Assembly (NCBI RefSeq): GCF_013369485.1
Contig: NZ_JABWEB010000010.1
Span: 1-64,000, forward strand
Length of the DNA stretch: 64,000 nucleotides
Direction of reading: 5' to 3'
Origin: Massilia sp. BJB1822
GTDB lineage: Bacteria > Pseudomonadota > Gammaproteobacteria > Burkholderiales > Burkholderiaceae_D
Part shown: piece after piece, positions 48,639 through 57,792 of the stretch
Position numbering within the stretch: position 1 is the stretch's first letter
Layout of the letters: the number at the start of each line of letters is the position of its first letter
Notes under the pieces: generated by a model
Told to the model about the DNA's origin: nothing
Databases searched by the model: none
Seen by the model: the letters and a program-made list of their open reading frames with translations, nothing else
Made by a program: the position numbers and the translations under genes

Positions 48639-49691
48639 TCAGGCTTGCAGGAACTTTTCGATGGTGCCGGCAGAGCCGAAAGCGGCGCGGCGCAGACGGT
48701 CGTTGACGCCCAGCCAGGCTTCGCCCTGCGGCGGCGCTTCGACCAGGATCAGGTCGGCCCCGGTCTGGTCCATGGCGCGCAATGCCGCGTACAGGCCATA
48801 GGCATAGCCGACCGGATCGCCCGGCAGGATGGCTTGCGCGCCGCCCAGGGCAATGGCCGAATAGTGGATGACGGCAACCTGGCGTTGCCGGGCTTGCAGG
48901 GCAGCCAAGGTTTCCACCACGGCAGCGCCAGCAATCAGGGCCACCGGCGCTTTCGGCGCGTAATGCGACTCCAGGGTGCCGGAAGCGCGCGGCGCGCTCT
49001 GGTCGGGCAGGCCCGGCATCTGGCCGATGACGTCGGCGATCTGCTTGGCGCTGATATGGCCGGGACGCAGCAGCACCGGGCCGTGCGTGGCCAGGCGCGA
49101 CAGGTCGAGAATGGTCGATTCGATGCCGACCTGGCTGGAGCCGCCGTCGAGCACGGCGGCAATGCGCGCGCCGTTACCGGGACCCTGGCCGACGTCGCCG
49201 TCAAACTCATCGCGCACATGCTGGGCCGTGGTCGGGCTGACATTGCCGAACTTGTTCGCCGACGGCGCCGCCACCCCGCCCTTGCCGCCCTTGAAGGCCG
49301 ACAGCAGGGCCATGGCGACCGGATGCGAAGGGCAGCGCAGGCCGACCGTATCCTGGCCGCCGGAGACGGCGTCGGGGATGTGGCTGGCGCGCTTCAAAAT
49401 CAGGGTCAGCGGGCCGGGCCAGAAGGCCGCCACCAGGGCGTGCGCCTCGGCCGGAATCTCGCTGGCCCAGTAGGACAGGTCGGCGCCCGGCGCCAGGTGC
49501 ACGATCACCGGATGGTCGTTGGGACGGCCTTTGGCTTCATAAATGCGCGCCACCGCCGCCGGACTTTCGGCGTCGGCACCGAGGCCATACACGGTCTCGG
49601 TGGGAAAAGCGACCAGGGCGCCCGCTTCCAGCGCCCTGGCGGCCGCAACGATAGCGGCCTGGTCCAGCTCGTTCATGGCAGCACTGCTCAT
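48639..49691 (-). CDS. tsaC2: L-threonylcarbamoyladenylate synthase (Sua5/TsaC2 type)
   Basis: The 350-residue enzyme has the YrdC-like catalytic domain (residues about 8-205: FPTETVYGLGADA, IYEAKGRPNDHPVIVH, FWPGPLTLIL, GLRCPSHPVA, APSANKFGNVSPT) and a C-terminal Sua5 domain (about 240-350), joined by a linker with ESHYAPKAPVAL. It makes threonylcarbamoyl-AMP from threonine, bicarbonate and ATP for t6A tRNA modification. The longer Sua5 form is typical of this group. Its ATG overlaps the purK stop (ATGA), so it is the last gene of the pur operon. Confidence 0.92.
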   Translation of the reverse strand: MSSAAMNELDQAAIVAAARALEAGALVAFPTETVYGLGADAESPAAVARIYEAKGRPNDHPVIVHLAPGADLSYWASEIPAEAHALVAAFWPGPLTLILKRASHIPDAVSGGQDTVGLRCPSHPVAMALLSAFKGGKGGVAAPSANKFGNVSPTTAQHVRDEFDGDVGQGPGNGARIAAVLDGGSSQVGIESTILDLSRLATHGPVLLRPGHISAKQIADVIGQMPGLPDQSAPRASGTLESHYAPKAPVALIAGAAVVETLAALQARQRQVAVIHYSAIALGGAQAILPGDPVGYAYGLYAALRAMDQTGADLILVEAPPQGEAWLGVNDRLRRAAFGSAGTIEKFLQA

Positions 49692-50881
49692 GGGGCGATG
49701 CCCAGGATCAGGCAAGCCGCCTGCAGCTGATGCTGCGCCTCCTCCAGCGTGGCTGCGATGAAGGTCAGGTGGCCCATCTTGCGGCCGCGGCGCGGATCGT
49801 CCTTGCCGTACAGATGCAGGCAGGCGCCCGGCAGGCCCAGGATGCGGTCCCAGGCCGGCTCGCGCGGCGTGTCGCTCTCGCCCTCGAACCAGATATCGCC
49901 CAGGATGTTGAGCATGACGGCCGGCGAATGCTGGCGCACCTCGCCCAGCGGCAGCCGCGCCATGGCGCGCACCTGCTGCGCGAACTGGCTGGTGACGCAA
50001 GCGTCGATGGTGTAGTGGCCACTGTTGTGCGGACGCGGCGCCATCTCGTTGACCACCAGGCTGCCGTCGGCCAGCACGAAGAATTCGATGCACAGCACGC
50101 CGACATAACCGAGTTCGGCCACGATGGCGCGCGCCGCCTCCTGCGCCTTCGCCGCGCACTCGGCCGTGATATTCGGGCCGGGCACGGTGGTGGTGAACAG
50201 AATGCCGTCGCGGTGCACGTTTTCGGCGATCGGGTAGACCACGGACTGGCCATCGGCGCCACGCACGGTCAGCACCGACACTTCATAGGCCAGCGGCAGC
50301 ATCTTCTCCAGCAGGCAGGTGACCTGGCCCATGGAGTGGAAGGCAGCGTGCAATTCCTCGCGGCTGCGCACGCGCACCTGGCCCTTGCCGTCATAACCCA
50401 TGCGCACGGTTTTCAGGATGCCCGGCAGCAGATCGTCGCCGACGCTGGCGATATCCGTTTCGGAGGAAATCACCTTGTGCGGCGCCGGCATCACGCCCGA
50501 CTTCGCGGCGCAGCCGACGAAGAAGCGCTTTTCCGCGATGCGGTCCTGGGCCACCGAGACGCCATGGGCGTCCGGCGCGACAAACACCTGCTGCCCCAGG
50601 CGCGACAGACTGTCGGCCGGCACGTTTTCAAACTCGGTGGTGACGGCCACGCATTGCGCGGCCAGCGCGTCGAGGCCGGCGGCGTCGCTGTAGCCGGCCT
50701 GCACCAGACGCTGGGCGACTTGCCCGGCCGGGCAGTCGCGCGCCGGTTCCAGCACGGCCACCTGGTAGCCCATGCTTTGCGCGGCCTGGGCGAACATGCG
50801 GCCCAGTTGGCCGCCGCCCATAACCCCCAGCCAGCTTGGCGGATTGGCTGCCAGCGGGGAAGAAGACTTCGGATTACTCAT
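49688..50881 (-). CDS. purK: N5-carboxyaminoimidazole ribonucleotide synthase
   Basis: The 397-residue ATP-grasp enzyme carboxylates AIR to N5-CAIR with ATP and bicarbonate in purine synthesis. MGGGQLGRMFAQAAQSMGY lies near residue 20, VTTEFENVP near 95, KTVRMGYDGKGQ near 160, and EMAPRPHNSGHYTIDAC near 290. It acts with PurE, whose gene lies five bases upstream. The last residues (LILGIAP) are normal for the family. It sits in the co-directional purC-purE-purK-tsaC2 set. Confidence 0.95.
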   Translation of the reverse strand: MSNPKSSSPLAANPPSWLGVMGGGQLGRMFAQAAQSMGYQVAVLEPARDCPAGQVAQRLVQAGYSDAAGLDALAAQCVAVTTEFENVPADSLSRLGQQVFVAPDAHGVSVAQDRIAEKRFFVGCAAKSGVMPAPHKVISSETDIASVGDDLLPGILKTVRMGYDGKGQVRVRSREELHAAFHSMGQVTCLLEKMLPLAYEVSVLTVRGADGQSVVYPIAENVHRDGILFTTTVPGPNITAECAAKAQEAARAIVAELGYVGVLCIEFFVLADGSLVVNEMAPRPHNSGHYTIDACVTSQFAQQVRAMARLPLGEVRQHSPAVMLNILGDIWFEGESDTPREPAWDRILGLPGACLHLYGKDDPRRGRKMGHLTFIAATLEEAQHQLQAACLILGIAP

Positions 50882-50886
50882 TACAT

Positions 50887-51393
50887 TTATTCAAGCGGTA
50901 AGGTCATGGCCTTGGCGGCGGCGGTCTGCTGGGCGCGGAAGGCCTCCAGCTGGGCCGCGAGGGCGTCGTCGGTGGCGGCCAGCATGGCCACCGCCGTCAG
51001 GGCGGCGTTGGCGGCGCCCGCTTCGCCGATGGCGAAGGTGGACACCGGCACGCCCTTGGGCATCTGCACGATGGACAGCAGCGAGTCCTCGCCGCGCAGG
51101 TATTTGGACGGCACGGGCACGCCCAGCACCGGCACGATGGTCTTGGCCGCCACCATGCCAGGCAGGTGGGCGGCGCCGCCAGCGCCGGCGATGATGGCGC
51201 GCAGGCCGCGCGCGCGCGCGCTTTCGGCATAGGCGAACATTTCGTCCGGCATGCGATGGGCCGAGATCACTTGCGCCTCATGTGGCACGCCAAACTGCTT
51301 GAGCATGGCGACCGCGTGCTGCATCACGTCCCAGTCGGAGGACGAACCCATGATGATGCCGACCAGCGGCTTGTTCTGCGCCGTCATCGTCAT
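50887..51393 (-). CDS. purE: N5-carboxyaminoimidazole ribonucleotide mutase
   Basis: The 168-residue class I PurE converts N5-CAIR to CAIR. GIIMGSSSDWDVM near residue 13, VISAHRMPDEM near 43, IAGAGGAAHLPGMVAAKT near 69 and SLLSIVQMPKGVPV are all intact. The ATG overlaps the purC stop (ATGA); a second in-frame ATG two codons later is an alternative start. Full length. Confidence 0.95.
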   Translation of the reverse strand: MTMTAQNKPLVGIIMGSSSDWDVMQHAVAMLKQFGVPHEAQVISAHRMPDEMFAYAESARARGLRAIIAGAGGAAHLPGMVAAKTIVPVLGVPVPSKYLRGEDSLLSIVQMPKGVPVSTFAIGEAGAANAALTAVAMLAATDDALAAQLEAFRAQQTAAAKAMTLPLE

Positions 51394-52286
51394 ACCTTCA
51401 GCTTCTCGCCGGTCAGGCGTTCGATGGCTTCGAAATACTTGGCCTGGGTTTTATTGATGACGTCGGCCGGCAGGGCGGGCGCGGGCGGCGCCTTGTTCCA
51501 GTCCTTCAGGGTTTCCAGGTAGTCGCGCACGAACTGCTTGTCAAAGGACGGCGGCGACATGTCTGGCGCGTAGGAGTCGGCCGGCCAGAAGCGCGAGGAA
51601 TCGGCGGTCAGCACTTCGTCCATCAGGTGCAGCACGCCATTGTCGTCGAGGCCGAACTCGAACTTGGTATCGGCGATGATGATGCCGCGCGTGGCAGCGT
51701 AATCGGCGGCGGTGCGGTACAGCTCGATACTGATGGCGCGCATCTTGGCGGCCAGCTCGGCGCCGATGCGCTCTTCCATGTCAGCGAAACTGATGTTCTC
51801 GTCGTGCTCGCCCAGATCGGCCTTGGCGGCCGGGGTGAACAGCGGTTCCGGCAGCTTGTCGGCCTGGCGCAGGCCGGCCGGCAGTTCGATGCCGCAAATG
51901 CTGCCGGTAGCCTGGTAATCCTTCCAGCCCGAACCGATGATATAGCCGCGCACCACGGCTTCCACCAGGATCGGCTTCAAGCGCTTGGCGACCACGGCGC
52001 GGCCTTTGACCTGCTCCACCTCATCGGCGGCCACCACGGACTCCGGCGCCACGCCGGTCAAGTGGTTGGGCACGATATGGCCCAGTTTTTCGAACCAGAA
52101 ATCGCTCATCTGGTTCAGCACCATGCCCTTGCCGGGGATCGGTTCGTTCATCACGACATCGAAGGCAGACAGGCGGTCGGTGGTGACGATCAGGATCTTG
52201 TCGTCGCCCACGGCGTAGTTGTCGCGGACTTTGCCGTGGCCCAGCAGGGGCAGGGATTTGATGGAGGATTGGTAAAGGCTGTTCAT
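51390..52286 (-). CDS. purC: Phosphoribosylaminoimidazole-succinocarboxamide synthase
   Basis: The 298-residue SAICAR synthase joins aspartate to CAIR with ATP. GKVRDNYAVGDDKILIVTTD is present in shorter blocks: GKVRDNY near 19, TDRLSAFD near 36, VEAVVRGYIIGSGWKDY near 107, and ADTKFEFG near 205. The C-terminal SRFWPADSY and PPSFDKQFVRDYLE segments complete it. It opens the purCEK part of the cluster, 79 bases after fba, with a terminator in that gap; its own promoter must lie in that gap or within readthrough. Confidence 0.95.
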   Translation of the reverse strand: MNSLYQSSIKSLPLLGHGKVRDNYAVGDDKILIVTTDRLSAFDVVMNEPIPGKGMVLNQMSDFWFEKLGHIVPNHLTGVAPESVVAADEVEQVKGRAVVAKRLKPILVEAVVRGYIIGSGWKDYQATGSICGIELPAGLRQADKLPEPLFTPAAKADLGEHDENISFADMEERIGAELAAKMRAISIELYRTAADYAATRGIIIADTKFEFGLDDNGVLHLMDEVLTADSSRFWPADSYAPDMSPPSFDKQFVRDYLETLKDWNKAPPAPALPADVINKTQAKYFEAIERLTGEKLKV

Positions 52287-52326
52287 AGCGGAAGGTCGGG
52301 ATAAACGAGACTAAGCGAAACTAAGC

Positions 52327-52351
52327 AAAACCGGCGGGAAGGCCCGCCGGT
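52327..52351 (-). terminator. Rho-independent terminator after fba
   Basis: ACCGGCGGG and CCCGCCGGT (52330-52351) pair around a four-base loop, and on the minus strand a TTTT run follows. It ends fba transcription before purC. Confidence 0.8.
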
Positions 52352-52365
52352 CGAGGGAGTGTTAC

Positions 52366-53430
52366 TTACTTCACAATCTGGGCCAGTTGGCCGGCCTTGT
52401 AGCGTTCGGCCATTTTTTCCAGCGGCACCGGCTTGATCTGGCTGGCGCGGCCTTCGCAACCGAAGGACAGGAAGCGCGCCTTGCAGATTTCCTCGGCGGC
52501 GGCACGGGCCGGCTTGAGGAAGTCGCGCGGGTCGAACTTGGATGGGTTCTCGAACATGTATTTGCGCACAGCCGCGGTCATGGCCAGACGGATATCGGTG
52601 TCGATATTGATCTTGCGCACGCCGTGACGGATGCCTTCCTGGATCTCTTCGACCGGCACGCCATAGGTTTCCTTCATATCGCCGCCGAATTCGCGGATGA
52701 TGGCCAGCAGGTCTTGCGGCACGGAGGAGGAACCGTGCATCACCAGGTGGGTGTTGGGGATGCGGGCGTGGATTTCCTTGATGCGGTCAATCGCCAGGAT
52801 GTCGCCGGTCGGCTTGCGGGTGAACTTGTAGGCGCCGTGCGAGGTGCCGATGGCAATCGCCAGGGCGTCGCACTGGGTGCGCTCGACGAAGTCGGCGGCT
52901 TGCGCCACGTCGGTCAGCAGCTGTTCGCGGGTCATGGTGCCTTCGGCGCCGTGGCCGTCTTCCTTGTCGCCCTTCATGGTTTCCAGGGAACCGAGCACGC
53001 CCAGTTCCGCTTCCACCGTCACGCCGATGGCGTGCGAGAACTTCACGACTTCGCGCGACACTTCAACGTTGTACTCGTAGGAGGCGACGGATTTGCCGTC
53101 GGCTTCCAGCGAGCCGTCCATCATCACCGAGGTGAAGCCGGAGCGGATCGCGGCCATGCAGACCGCTGGCGACTGGCCGTGGTCCTGGTGCATGACGACC
53201 GGGATGTGCGGGTAGGCTTCGACGGCGGCGTCGATCAGGTGGCGCAGGAAAGCTTCGCCGGCGTATTTGCGGGCGCCAGCCGAAGCCTGCATGATGACCG
53301 GGCTGTTGACCGCGTCGGCGGCCGCCATGATGGCCTGCACTTGCTCCAGGTTGTTGACGTTAAAGGCTGGCAGGCCATAACCGTGTTCGGCGGCATGGTC
53401 CAGCAGCTGGCGCATGGATACGAGAGACAT
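52366..53430 (-). CDS. fba: Class II fructose-bisphosphate aldolase
   Basis: The 354-residue zinc aldolase cleaves or forms fructose 1,6-bisphosphate. PAFNVNNLEQ near residue 21, VVMHQDHGQS (zinc His) near 78, SVMMDGSLEAD near 100, a cluster EAELGVLGSLE near 140, AIGTSHGAYKF near 192 and LVMHGSSSVP near 233 show the class II site. GGAG precedes the ATG. It lies between pyk and purC on the same strand. Confidence 0.95.
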   Translation of the reverse strand: MSLVSMRQLLDHAAEHGYGLPAFNVNNLEQVQAIMAAADAVNSPVIMQASAGARKYAGEAFLRHLIDAAVEAYPHIPVVMHQDHGQSPAVCMAAIRSGFTSVMMDGSLEADGKSVASYEYNVEVSREVVKFSHAIGVTVEAELGVLGSLETMKGDKEDGHGAEGTMTREQLLTDVAQAADFVERTQCDALAIAIGTSHGAYKFTRKPTGDILAIDRIKEIHARIPNTHLVMHGSSSVPQDLLAIIREFGGDMKETYGVPVEEIQEGIRHGVRKINIDTDIRLAMTAAVRKYMFENPSKFDPRDFLKPARAAAEEICKARFLSFGCEGRASQIKPVPLEKMAERYKAGQLAQIVK

Positions 53431-53462
53431 GGTAATACTCCAAACAATAAAGAAATCTTTCG

Positions 53463-53493
53463 GTTCCGGCCGGCCCCGCGGGCGGACCGGAAC
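53463..53493 (-). other. GC-rich imperfect hairpin between pyk and fba
   Basis: GTTCCGG and CCGGAAC bracket a GC-rich core with partial pairing. It lies in the leader of fba after the pyk stop. No T-run follows, so it may be an mRNA processing or stability hairpin rather than a terminator. Confidence 0.3.
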
Positions 53494-53502
53494 ATGGCGC
53501 GC

Positions 53503-54972
53503 TTAGCGGGCCGCTTCCGCGCGGTGGGTGAATTCGCCCACTTTCACAATGCGCAGAGCATTGGTGCCGCCCACTTTGCCCATCGGCGCACCCCAGGTAA
53601 CGACGATCATATCGCCCTTCTCGGCAATGCCCTGCTTGACCAGCAGGTCTTCAGCGCTGCGCAGCACCACGTCGGTGGGCGCGTCCTGGGTCAGCTGGAA
53701 GGTGCAGACATTGCGGTACAGGCAAGCTTTACGCTGGGTGGTGACGCTCGGCGTGAGCGCGATGATCGGCGTGTCGATATTGTGGCGGCTCATCCACAGT
53801 GCGGTGGAGCCGGATTCGGTCAGGGCCACAATCGCTTTCACGCGCAGGTGGTGGGCGGTAAACAGCGCACCATAGGCAATCGACTGGTCGATGCGGGTAA
53901 AGCGGGCGTTGAGGAAGTCAGCGTCCAGCTTATTGTATTCGGATTGCTCGGCTTCGACGCAGATGGCGGCCATCATTTCCACCGTCTCCACCGGGTATTT
54001 GCCGGATGCGGTTTCGGCCGAGGTCATCACGGCGTCGGTGCCGTCCAGCACGGCGTTCGCCACGTCCGACACTTCGGCGCGGGTCGGCACGGCGTTGAAG
54101 ATCATCGATTCCATCATCTGCGTGGCCGTGATGGCAATCTTGTTCGATTCGCGCGCCATGCGGATCATGCGCTTTTGCAGCGCCGGCACGGCGGCATTGC
54201 CCACTTCCACCGCCAGGTCGCCGCGCGCCACCATGATGCCGTCGGAAGCGTTGAGGATGTCCTGCAGCGCGGGAATCGCCTCGGCGCGCTCGATCTTGGC
54301 GATCATCATCGGCTTGTGGCCGAAAGGTTCGCCGGCGATATTCGCCAATTGGCGCGCCATTTCCATATCGGTGGCGTTTTTCGGGAAGGAGATGGCCAGG
54401 AAGTCGGCCTGGAAGCTCATCGCCACCTTGATGTCTTCCATGTCCTTGGCGGTCAGGGCCGGCGCAGTCAGGCCGCCGCCCTGGCGGTTGATGCCCTTGT
54501 TGTTGGACAGCTCGCCGCCGATCTTCACCGTGGTGAAGATTTCATGGCCGACAATCTTGTCGACCACCAGCACGATCAAGCCGTCGTTCAGCAGCAGCAG
54601 GTCGCCGCCGCGCAGGTCGCTCGGCAGGTTCTTGTAGTCGAGGCCGACGCGTTCCTGATTGCCCAGCTCGCCATTTTCGCCCCATTTGGCGTCGAGAATG
54701 AATTTATCGCCGTTGGCCAGGTCGATCTTATTGTTCTCGAACTTGCCGACGCGGATCTTCGGACCCTGCATATCGGCCATGATCGCCACTTCCTTGCCGC
54801 ACTCCGCCGCCGCCTGCCGCACCAGCTTGGCGCGGTCGATATGGTCCTGGGCCTTGCCATGTGAGAAGTTCAGGCGCACCACATCCACGCCAGCGCGGAT
54901 CATGCGGATCAGAACATTCAGGTCGGTGGAAGCAGGGCCGATGGTTGCGACGATTTTAGTGCCACGGGACAT
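53503..54972 (-). CDS. pyk: Pyruvate kinase
   Basis: The 489-residue enzyme transfers phosphate from phosphoenolpyruvate to ADP. TKIVATIGPAS at the N terminus, RLNFSHG near 34, MADMQGPKIRVG near 66, SFPKNATDMEMAR, IAKIERAEAI, DGIMVARGDLAVE, and MMESMIFNAVPTRAEVSDVANAV in order cover the A and B domains; the C domain follows with VTWGAPMG at the end. AAGGAA precedes the ATG. It lies 82 bases after pgk, separated by a strong terminator. Confidence 0.95.
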   Translation of the reverse strand: MSRGTKIVATIGPASTDLNVLIRMIRAGVDVVRLNFSHGKAQDHIDRAKLVRQAAAECGKEVAIMADMQGPKIRVGKFENNKIDLANGDKFILDAKWGENGELGNQERVGLDYKNLPSDLRGGDLLLLNDGLIVLVVDKIVGHEIFTTVKIGGELSNNKGINRQGGGLTAPALTAKDMEDIKVAMSFQADFLAISFPKNATDMEMARQLANIAGEPFGHKPMMIAKIERAEAIPALQDILNASDGIMVARGDLAVEVGNAAVPALQKRMIRMARESNKIAITATQMMESMIFNAVPTRAEVSDVANAVLDGTDAVMTSAETASGKYPVETVEMMAAICVEAEQSEYNKLDADFLNARFTRIDQSIAYGALFTAHHLRVKAIVALTESGSTALWMSRHNIDTPIIALTPSVTTQRKACLYRNVCTFQLTQDAPTDVVLRSAEDLLVKQGIAEKGDMIVVTWGAPMGKVGGTNALRIVKVGEFTHRAEAAR

Positions 54973-55016
54973 AGGGTTCCTTCATTCAGCGTGAGGGCGG
55001 GTCGGTGAGCGACAGG

Positions 55017-55045
55017 AAAAAAGCGCAGTGCGGACCGCACTGCGC
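55017..55045 (-). terminator. Rho-independent terminator after pgk
   Basis: GCGCAGTGCGG and CCGCACTGCGC form a perfect inverted repeat (55023-55045), and on the minus strand a run of six T follows. It ends the pgk transcript before pyk. Confidence 0.9.
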
Positions 55046-55054
55046 CTTCGGGAT

Positions 55055-56269
55055 TTACTGCTTGCTGCGTTGAACCAGGATTTCGACCGCTGGCAGAACC
55101 TTGCCTTCCAGGAATTCCAGGAAAGCGCCGCCGCCGGTCGAGATATAGCCGATTTTATCGGTAATAGCGTATTTTGCAATCGCCGCCAGGGTGTCGCCGC
55201 CACCGGCGATCGAGAAGCCCTTGGAACCGGCAATGGCCAGAGCCAGGGTCTTGGTGCCTTCGCCGAACTGGTCGAACTCGAACACGCCGACCGGGCCGTT
55301 CCAGACGATGGTGCCGGCGGCGCCGATCTGCTCAGCCAGCAGCTTGGCCGTTTTCGGGCCGATGTCGAGAATCATATCGTCGTCGGCCACGTCGGCCACA
55401 TCCTTGACGGTGGCGACGGCGGTGGGCGCGAACTCCTTGGCGCACACCACGTCGACCGGGATCGGCACTTGCGCGCCGCGCGCGGCCATCAGGTCGATGA
55501 TGGCTTTGGCTTCAGCCACCAGATCGGCTTCGGCCAGCGATTTGCCAATTTTCAGGCCGGCGGCCAGCATGAAGGTGTTGGCGATGCCTCCGCCGACGAT
55601 CAGGTTGTCCACCTTGTCGGCCAGCGATTTCAGGATCGACAGCTTGCTCGACACCTTGGAGCCGGCGACGATGGCCAGCAGCGGACGGGCCGGTGCGCCC
55701 AGGGCTTTGCCCAGCGCGTCGAGTTCGGCGGCCAGCAGCGGGCCGGCGCAAGCGACCGGCGCGAATTTGGCGATGCCGTGGGTGGACGCTTCGGCGCGGT
55801 GGGCGGTACCGAAGGCGTCGTTGACGTAGACGTCGCACAGCTTGGCCATTTTCTGGGCCAGCTCGTCGGCGTTCTTCTTTTCGCCCTTGTTGACGCGCAC
55901 GTTTTCCAGCAGCACCACCTGACCGTTGGCCAGCTTGTCCAGGCCGGCGCCGTCGACCCAGTTCTGTTTCAGTTCCACCGGCTGGCCCAGCAGCTCGGCC
56001 AGACGGGCGGCGACGGGCGCCAGGCTGTCTTCCGGCTTGAATTCGCCCTCAGTCGGACGGCCCAGGTGGGACGTCACCATCACCTTGGCGCCAGCAGCCA
56101 CGGCAGCCTGGATGGCCGGCACGGAAGCGCGGATGCGCGTATCTTCGGTGATCTTGCCGGCATCATCTTGCGGCACGTTCAAATCGGCGCGGATGAAGAC
56201 CCGCTTGCCTTGCAGCGCGTTTTGCGCGACCAGATCCTGCAGACGAATGAAGTTCAGAACAGCTTGCAT
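55055..56269 (-). CDS. pgk: Phosphoglycerate kinase
   Basis: The 404-residue enzyme interconverts 1,3-bisphosphoglycerate and 3-phosphoglycerate with ATP formation. KRVFIRADLNVPQDD near 22, TSHLGRPTEGEF near 66, LLENVRVNKGEKKN near 120, NDAFGTAHRAEAS near 152, KVSSKLSILKSL, GGGIANTFMLAAG, VWNGPVGVFE and a late GGGDTLAAI are in the usual order. Substrate-binding Arg and His are intact. It is the first gene of the long minus-strand glycolysis/purine cluster and opens about 70 bases after the azlD gene end. Confidence 0.95.
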   Translation of the reverse strand: MQAVLNFIRLQDLVAQNALQGKRVFIRADLNVPQDDAGKITEDTRIRASVPAIQAAVAAGAKVMVTSHLGRPTEGEFKPEDSLAPVAARLAELLGQPVELKQNWVDGAGLDKLANGQVVLLENVRVNKGEKKNADELAQKMAKLCDVYVNDAFGTAHRAEASTHGIAKFAPVACAGPLLAAELDALGKALGAPARPLLAIVAGSKVSSKLSILKSLADKVDNLIVGGGIANTFMLAAGLKIGKSLAEADLVAEAKAIIDLMAARGAQVPIPVDVVCAKEFAPTAVATVKDVADVADDDMILDIGPKTAKLLAEQIGAAGTIVWNGPVGVFEFDQFGEGTKTLALAIAGSKGFSIAGGGDTLAAIAKYAITDKIGYISTGGGAFLEFLEGKVLPAVEILVQRSKQ

Positions 56270-56340
56270 GGCTACCCAGAGGACGGTTAGTTGGAAAAGA
56301 CCGCTATTCTACCTTAAGCACGGCCCCGCCAGCCCGTTCA

Positions 56341-56670
56341 TTAGAACAAATGCAAGAGACGCAGACCGGTGAAAAACGCCATGCCAAAGACGATGGTTTC
56401 CAGCATATTCCGGCGCAACAGGTAGTAGACGATGGCGGCAATGCCGGCCAGCAGCTTGATATTGCCGAATTCGAGCTGCAGCTGGCCTTCGTTGAGCAGC
56501 AGGTCGGGCGCGATGATGGCTGCCAGCGCGCAGGCCGGGGCGTAGCGCAGCATATCGTGCACGCGGCGCGGGATCGTGATGTGGTGGCCCACCAGCCAGA
56601 AGGAGCTGCGGGTGGCGGCGGTGGCCAGTACCAGCGCGCCGATGGTGGCCCAGATTTCCCAGTCAGACAT
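56341..56670 (-). CDS. azlD: AzlD-family branched-chain amino-acid export subunit
   Basis: The 109-residue membrane protein has three to four helices and the AzlD features ATRSSFWLVGHHITIPRRV near residue 18 and LRYAPACALAAIIAPDLL near 41. AzlC and AzlD together form exporters of leucine, isoleucine, valine or analogues. It starts two bases after the azlC stop. Start ATG at 56670, with a weak purine-rich site before it. Confidence 0.85.
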   Translation of the reverse strand: MSDWEIWATIGALVLATAATRSSFWLVGHHITIPRRVHDMLRYAPACALAAIIAPDLLLNEGQLQLEFGNIKLLAGIAAIVYYLLRRNMLETIVFGMAFFTGLRLLHLF

Positions 56671-56672
56671 GC

Positions 56673-57437
56673 TTACTTTCCTTTGAGTTTGCGGTTGGCC
56701 AGCATTTCTTCCGTGGCCATGGCGGCAACCATGCCGACCACCACGGCGGCCAGCAGACCCAGCTTGTAAGGCAGGCCGGCGGCGGCCACCGCCACCACGC
56801 CCGCCACCAGCACGCCGACCAGGGTGGGACGGCTGGCCACCATGGGCACGGTGATGCAGATGATCGCCAGCGTGCCGGCAAAGCCCAGTCCCCACTCGCT
56901 CGGTACGGCGCTGCCGAGGAAGATGCCGGCGATGGAGCCAACCTGCCAGGCCGCCCAGTTCGGATACAGCAAGCCTTTCAGATAGGACAGCTTGCCCAGC
57001 TGCGGTTCCTCGCTCGGGTATTTCTGCAGGAAGAGCGCCACCGTCATATCGCCCGAAACATAGCCGAGCGCAATGCGCTGGCGCCAGGGCAGGTGCGAGA
57101 AATGCGGGGCCAGCAGGGCTGAAAAGATCACGAAACGCAGATTGACCACCAAGGCGGTGGCGAAAATCACCCAGATCGGCGCATTCGCCGCGATCAGGGG
57201 CAGCGAAGCCAGTTGCGCCGAGCCGGCGAAAACCAGCAGGGTCATGCCCAGCGCTTGCGGCACCGTCAGTCCGGTCTTGACCATGGCGATGCCGACCACC
57301 AGCCCCCAGGCGGCGATGCCGAAGAGCGTGGGCGTGCCGGTTTTCAAGCCTTCCCGCCACGAGGCTTCATGGTGGGCATCGGCATTTACGTGCGGCAAAG
57401 CGGCGGGCGGACGGGATTCGGACAAGGGCTCACTCAT
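56673..57437 (-). CDS. azlC: AzlC-family branched-chain amino-acid exporter
   Basis: The 254-residue inner-membrane protein has a polar N terminus (1-27), then GLKTGTPTLFGIAAWGLVVG, TLLVFAGSAQLASLPL near 70, VNLRFVIFSALLAPHF near 100, and several further helices, all typical of AzlC. It should export branched-chain amino acids together with AzlD. The start at 57437 is a choice: in-frame ATGs at 57485, 57497 and 57500 are possible and none has a strong ribosome-binding site. It is divergent from the zinc-finger gene. Confidence 0.82.
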   Translation of the reverse strand: MSEPLSESRPPAALPHVNADAHHEASWREGLKTGTPTLFGIAAWGLVVGIAMVKTGLTVPQALGMTLLVFAGSAQLASLPLIAANAPIWVIFATALVVNLRFVIFSALLAPHFSHLPWRQRIALGYVSGDMTVALFLQKYPSEEPQLGKLSYLKGLLYPNWAAWQVGSIAGIFLGSAVPSEWGLGFAGTLAIICITVPMVASRPTLVGVLVAGVVAVAAAGLPYKLGLLAAVVVGMVAAMATEEMLANRKLKGK

Positions 57438-57572
57438 GTGGTTTTCAGACCACACATCAAAATCTATCGGTGTGGGCGATTGCATTGGGGAAGCCATCAT
57501 TTTACCGATGAATTCTGCTTGCTGCGCATATCCGTTAAAATCGTGGTTTTTGATCTCCCGGAGCACAATACG

Positions 57573-57761
57573 ATGAGCAACGCCACCCAGCCAGTCGAAC
57601 TCGAAGGCAAAGACCTGCCGGCCCACTGCCCTAACCCGGCCATGCCGCTGTGGTCCTCGCACCCGCGCGTGTTCCTGGAATTCAAGGATGGCGCCACCAA
57701 ATGTCCATACTGCGGTACCGAATACCGTCTGAAACCGGGCACCGTCGTCTCCCACCACTAA
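57573..57761 (+). CDS. CHCC-type zinc-finger protein
   Basis: The 62-residue protein has a His and Cys near residues 18-19 (LPAHCPNP), a second His, and CPYCGTEY near residues 44-51, matching the zf-CHCC family related to the mitochondrial complex I subunit NDUFS6. It is likely to bind one zinc ion. CGGAG precedes the ATG. Its role in bacteria is not established. The NTF2-like gene follows after 31 bases on the same strand. Confidence 0.85.
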   Translation: MSNATQPVELEGKDLPAHCPNPAMPLWSSHPRVFLEFKDGATKCPYCGTEYRLKPGTVVSHH

Positions 57762-57792
57762 AACACGGCGGGCCTTGCGGCCTGGAGCTTGC

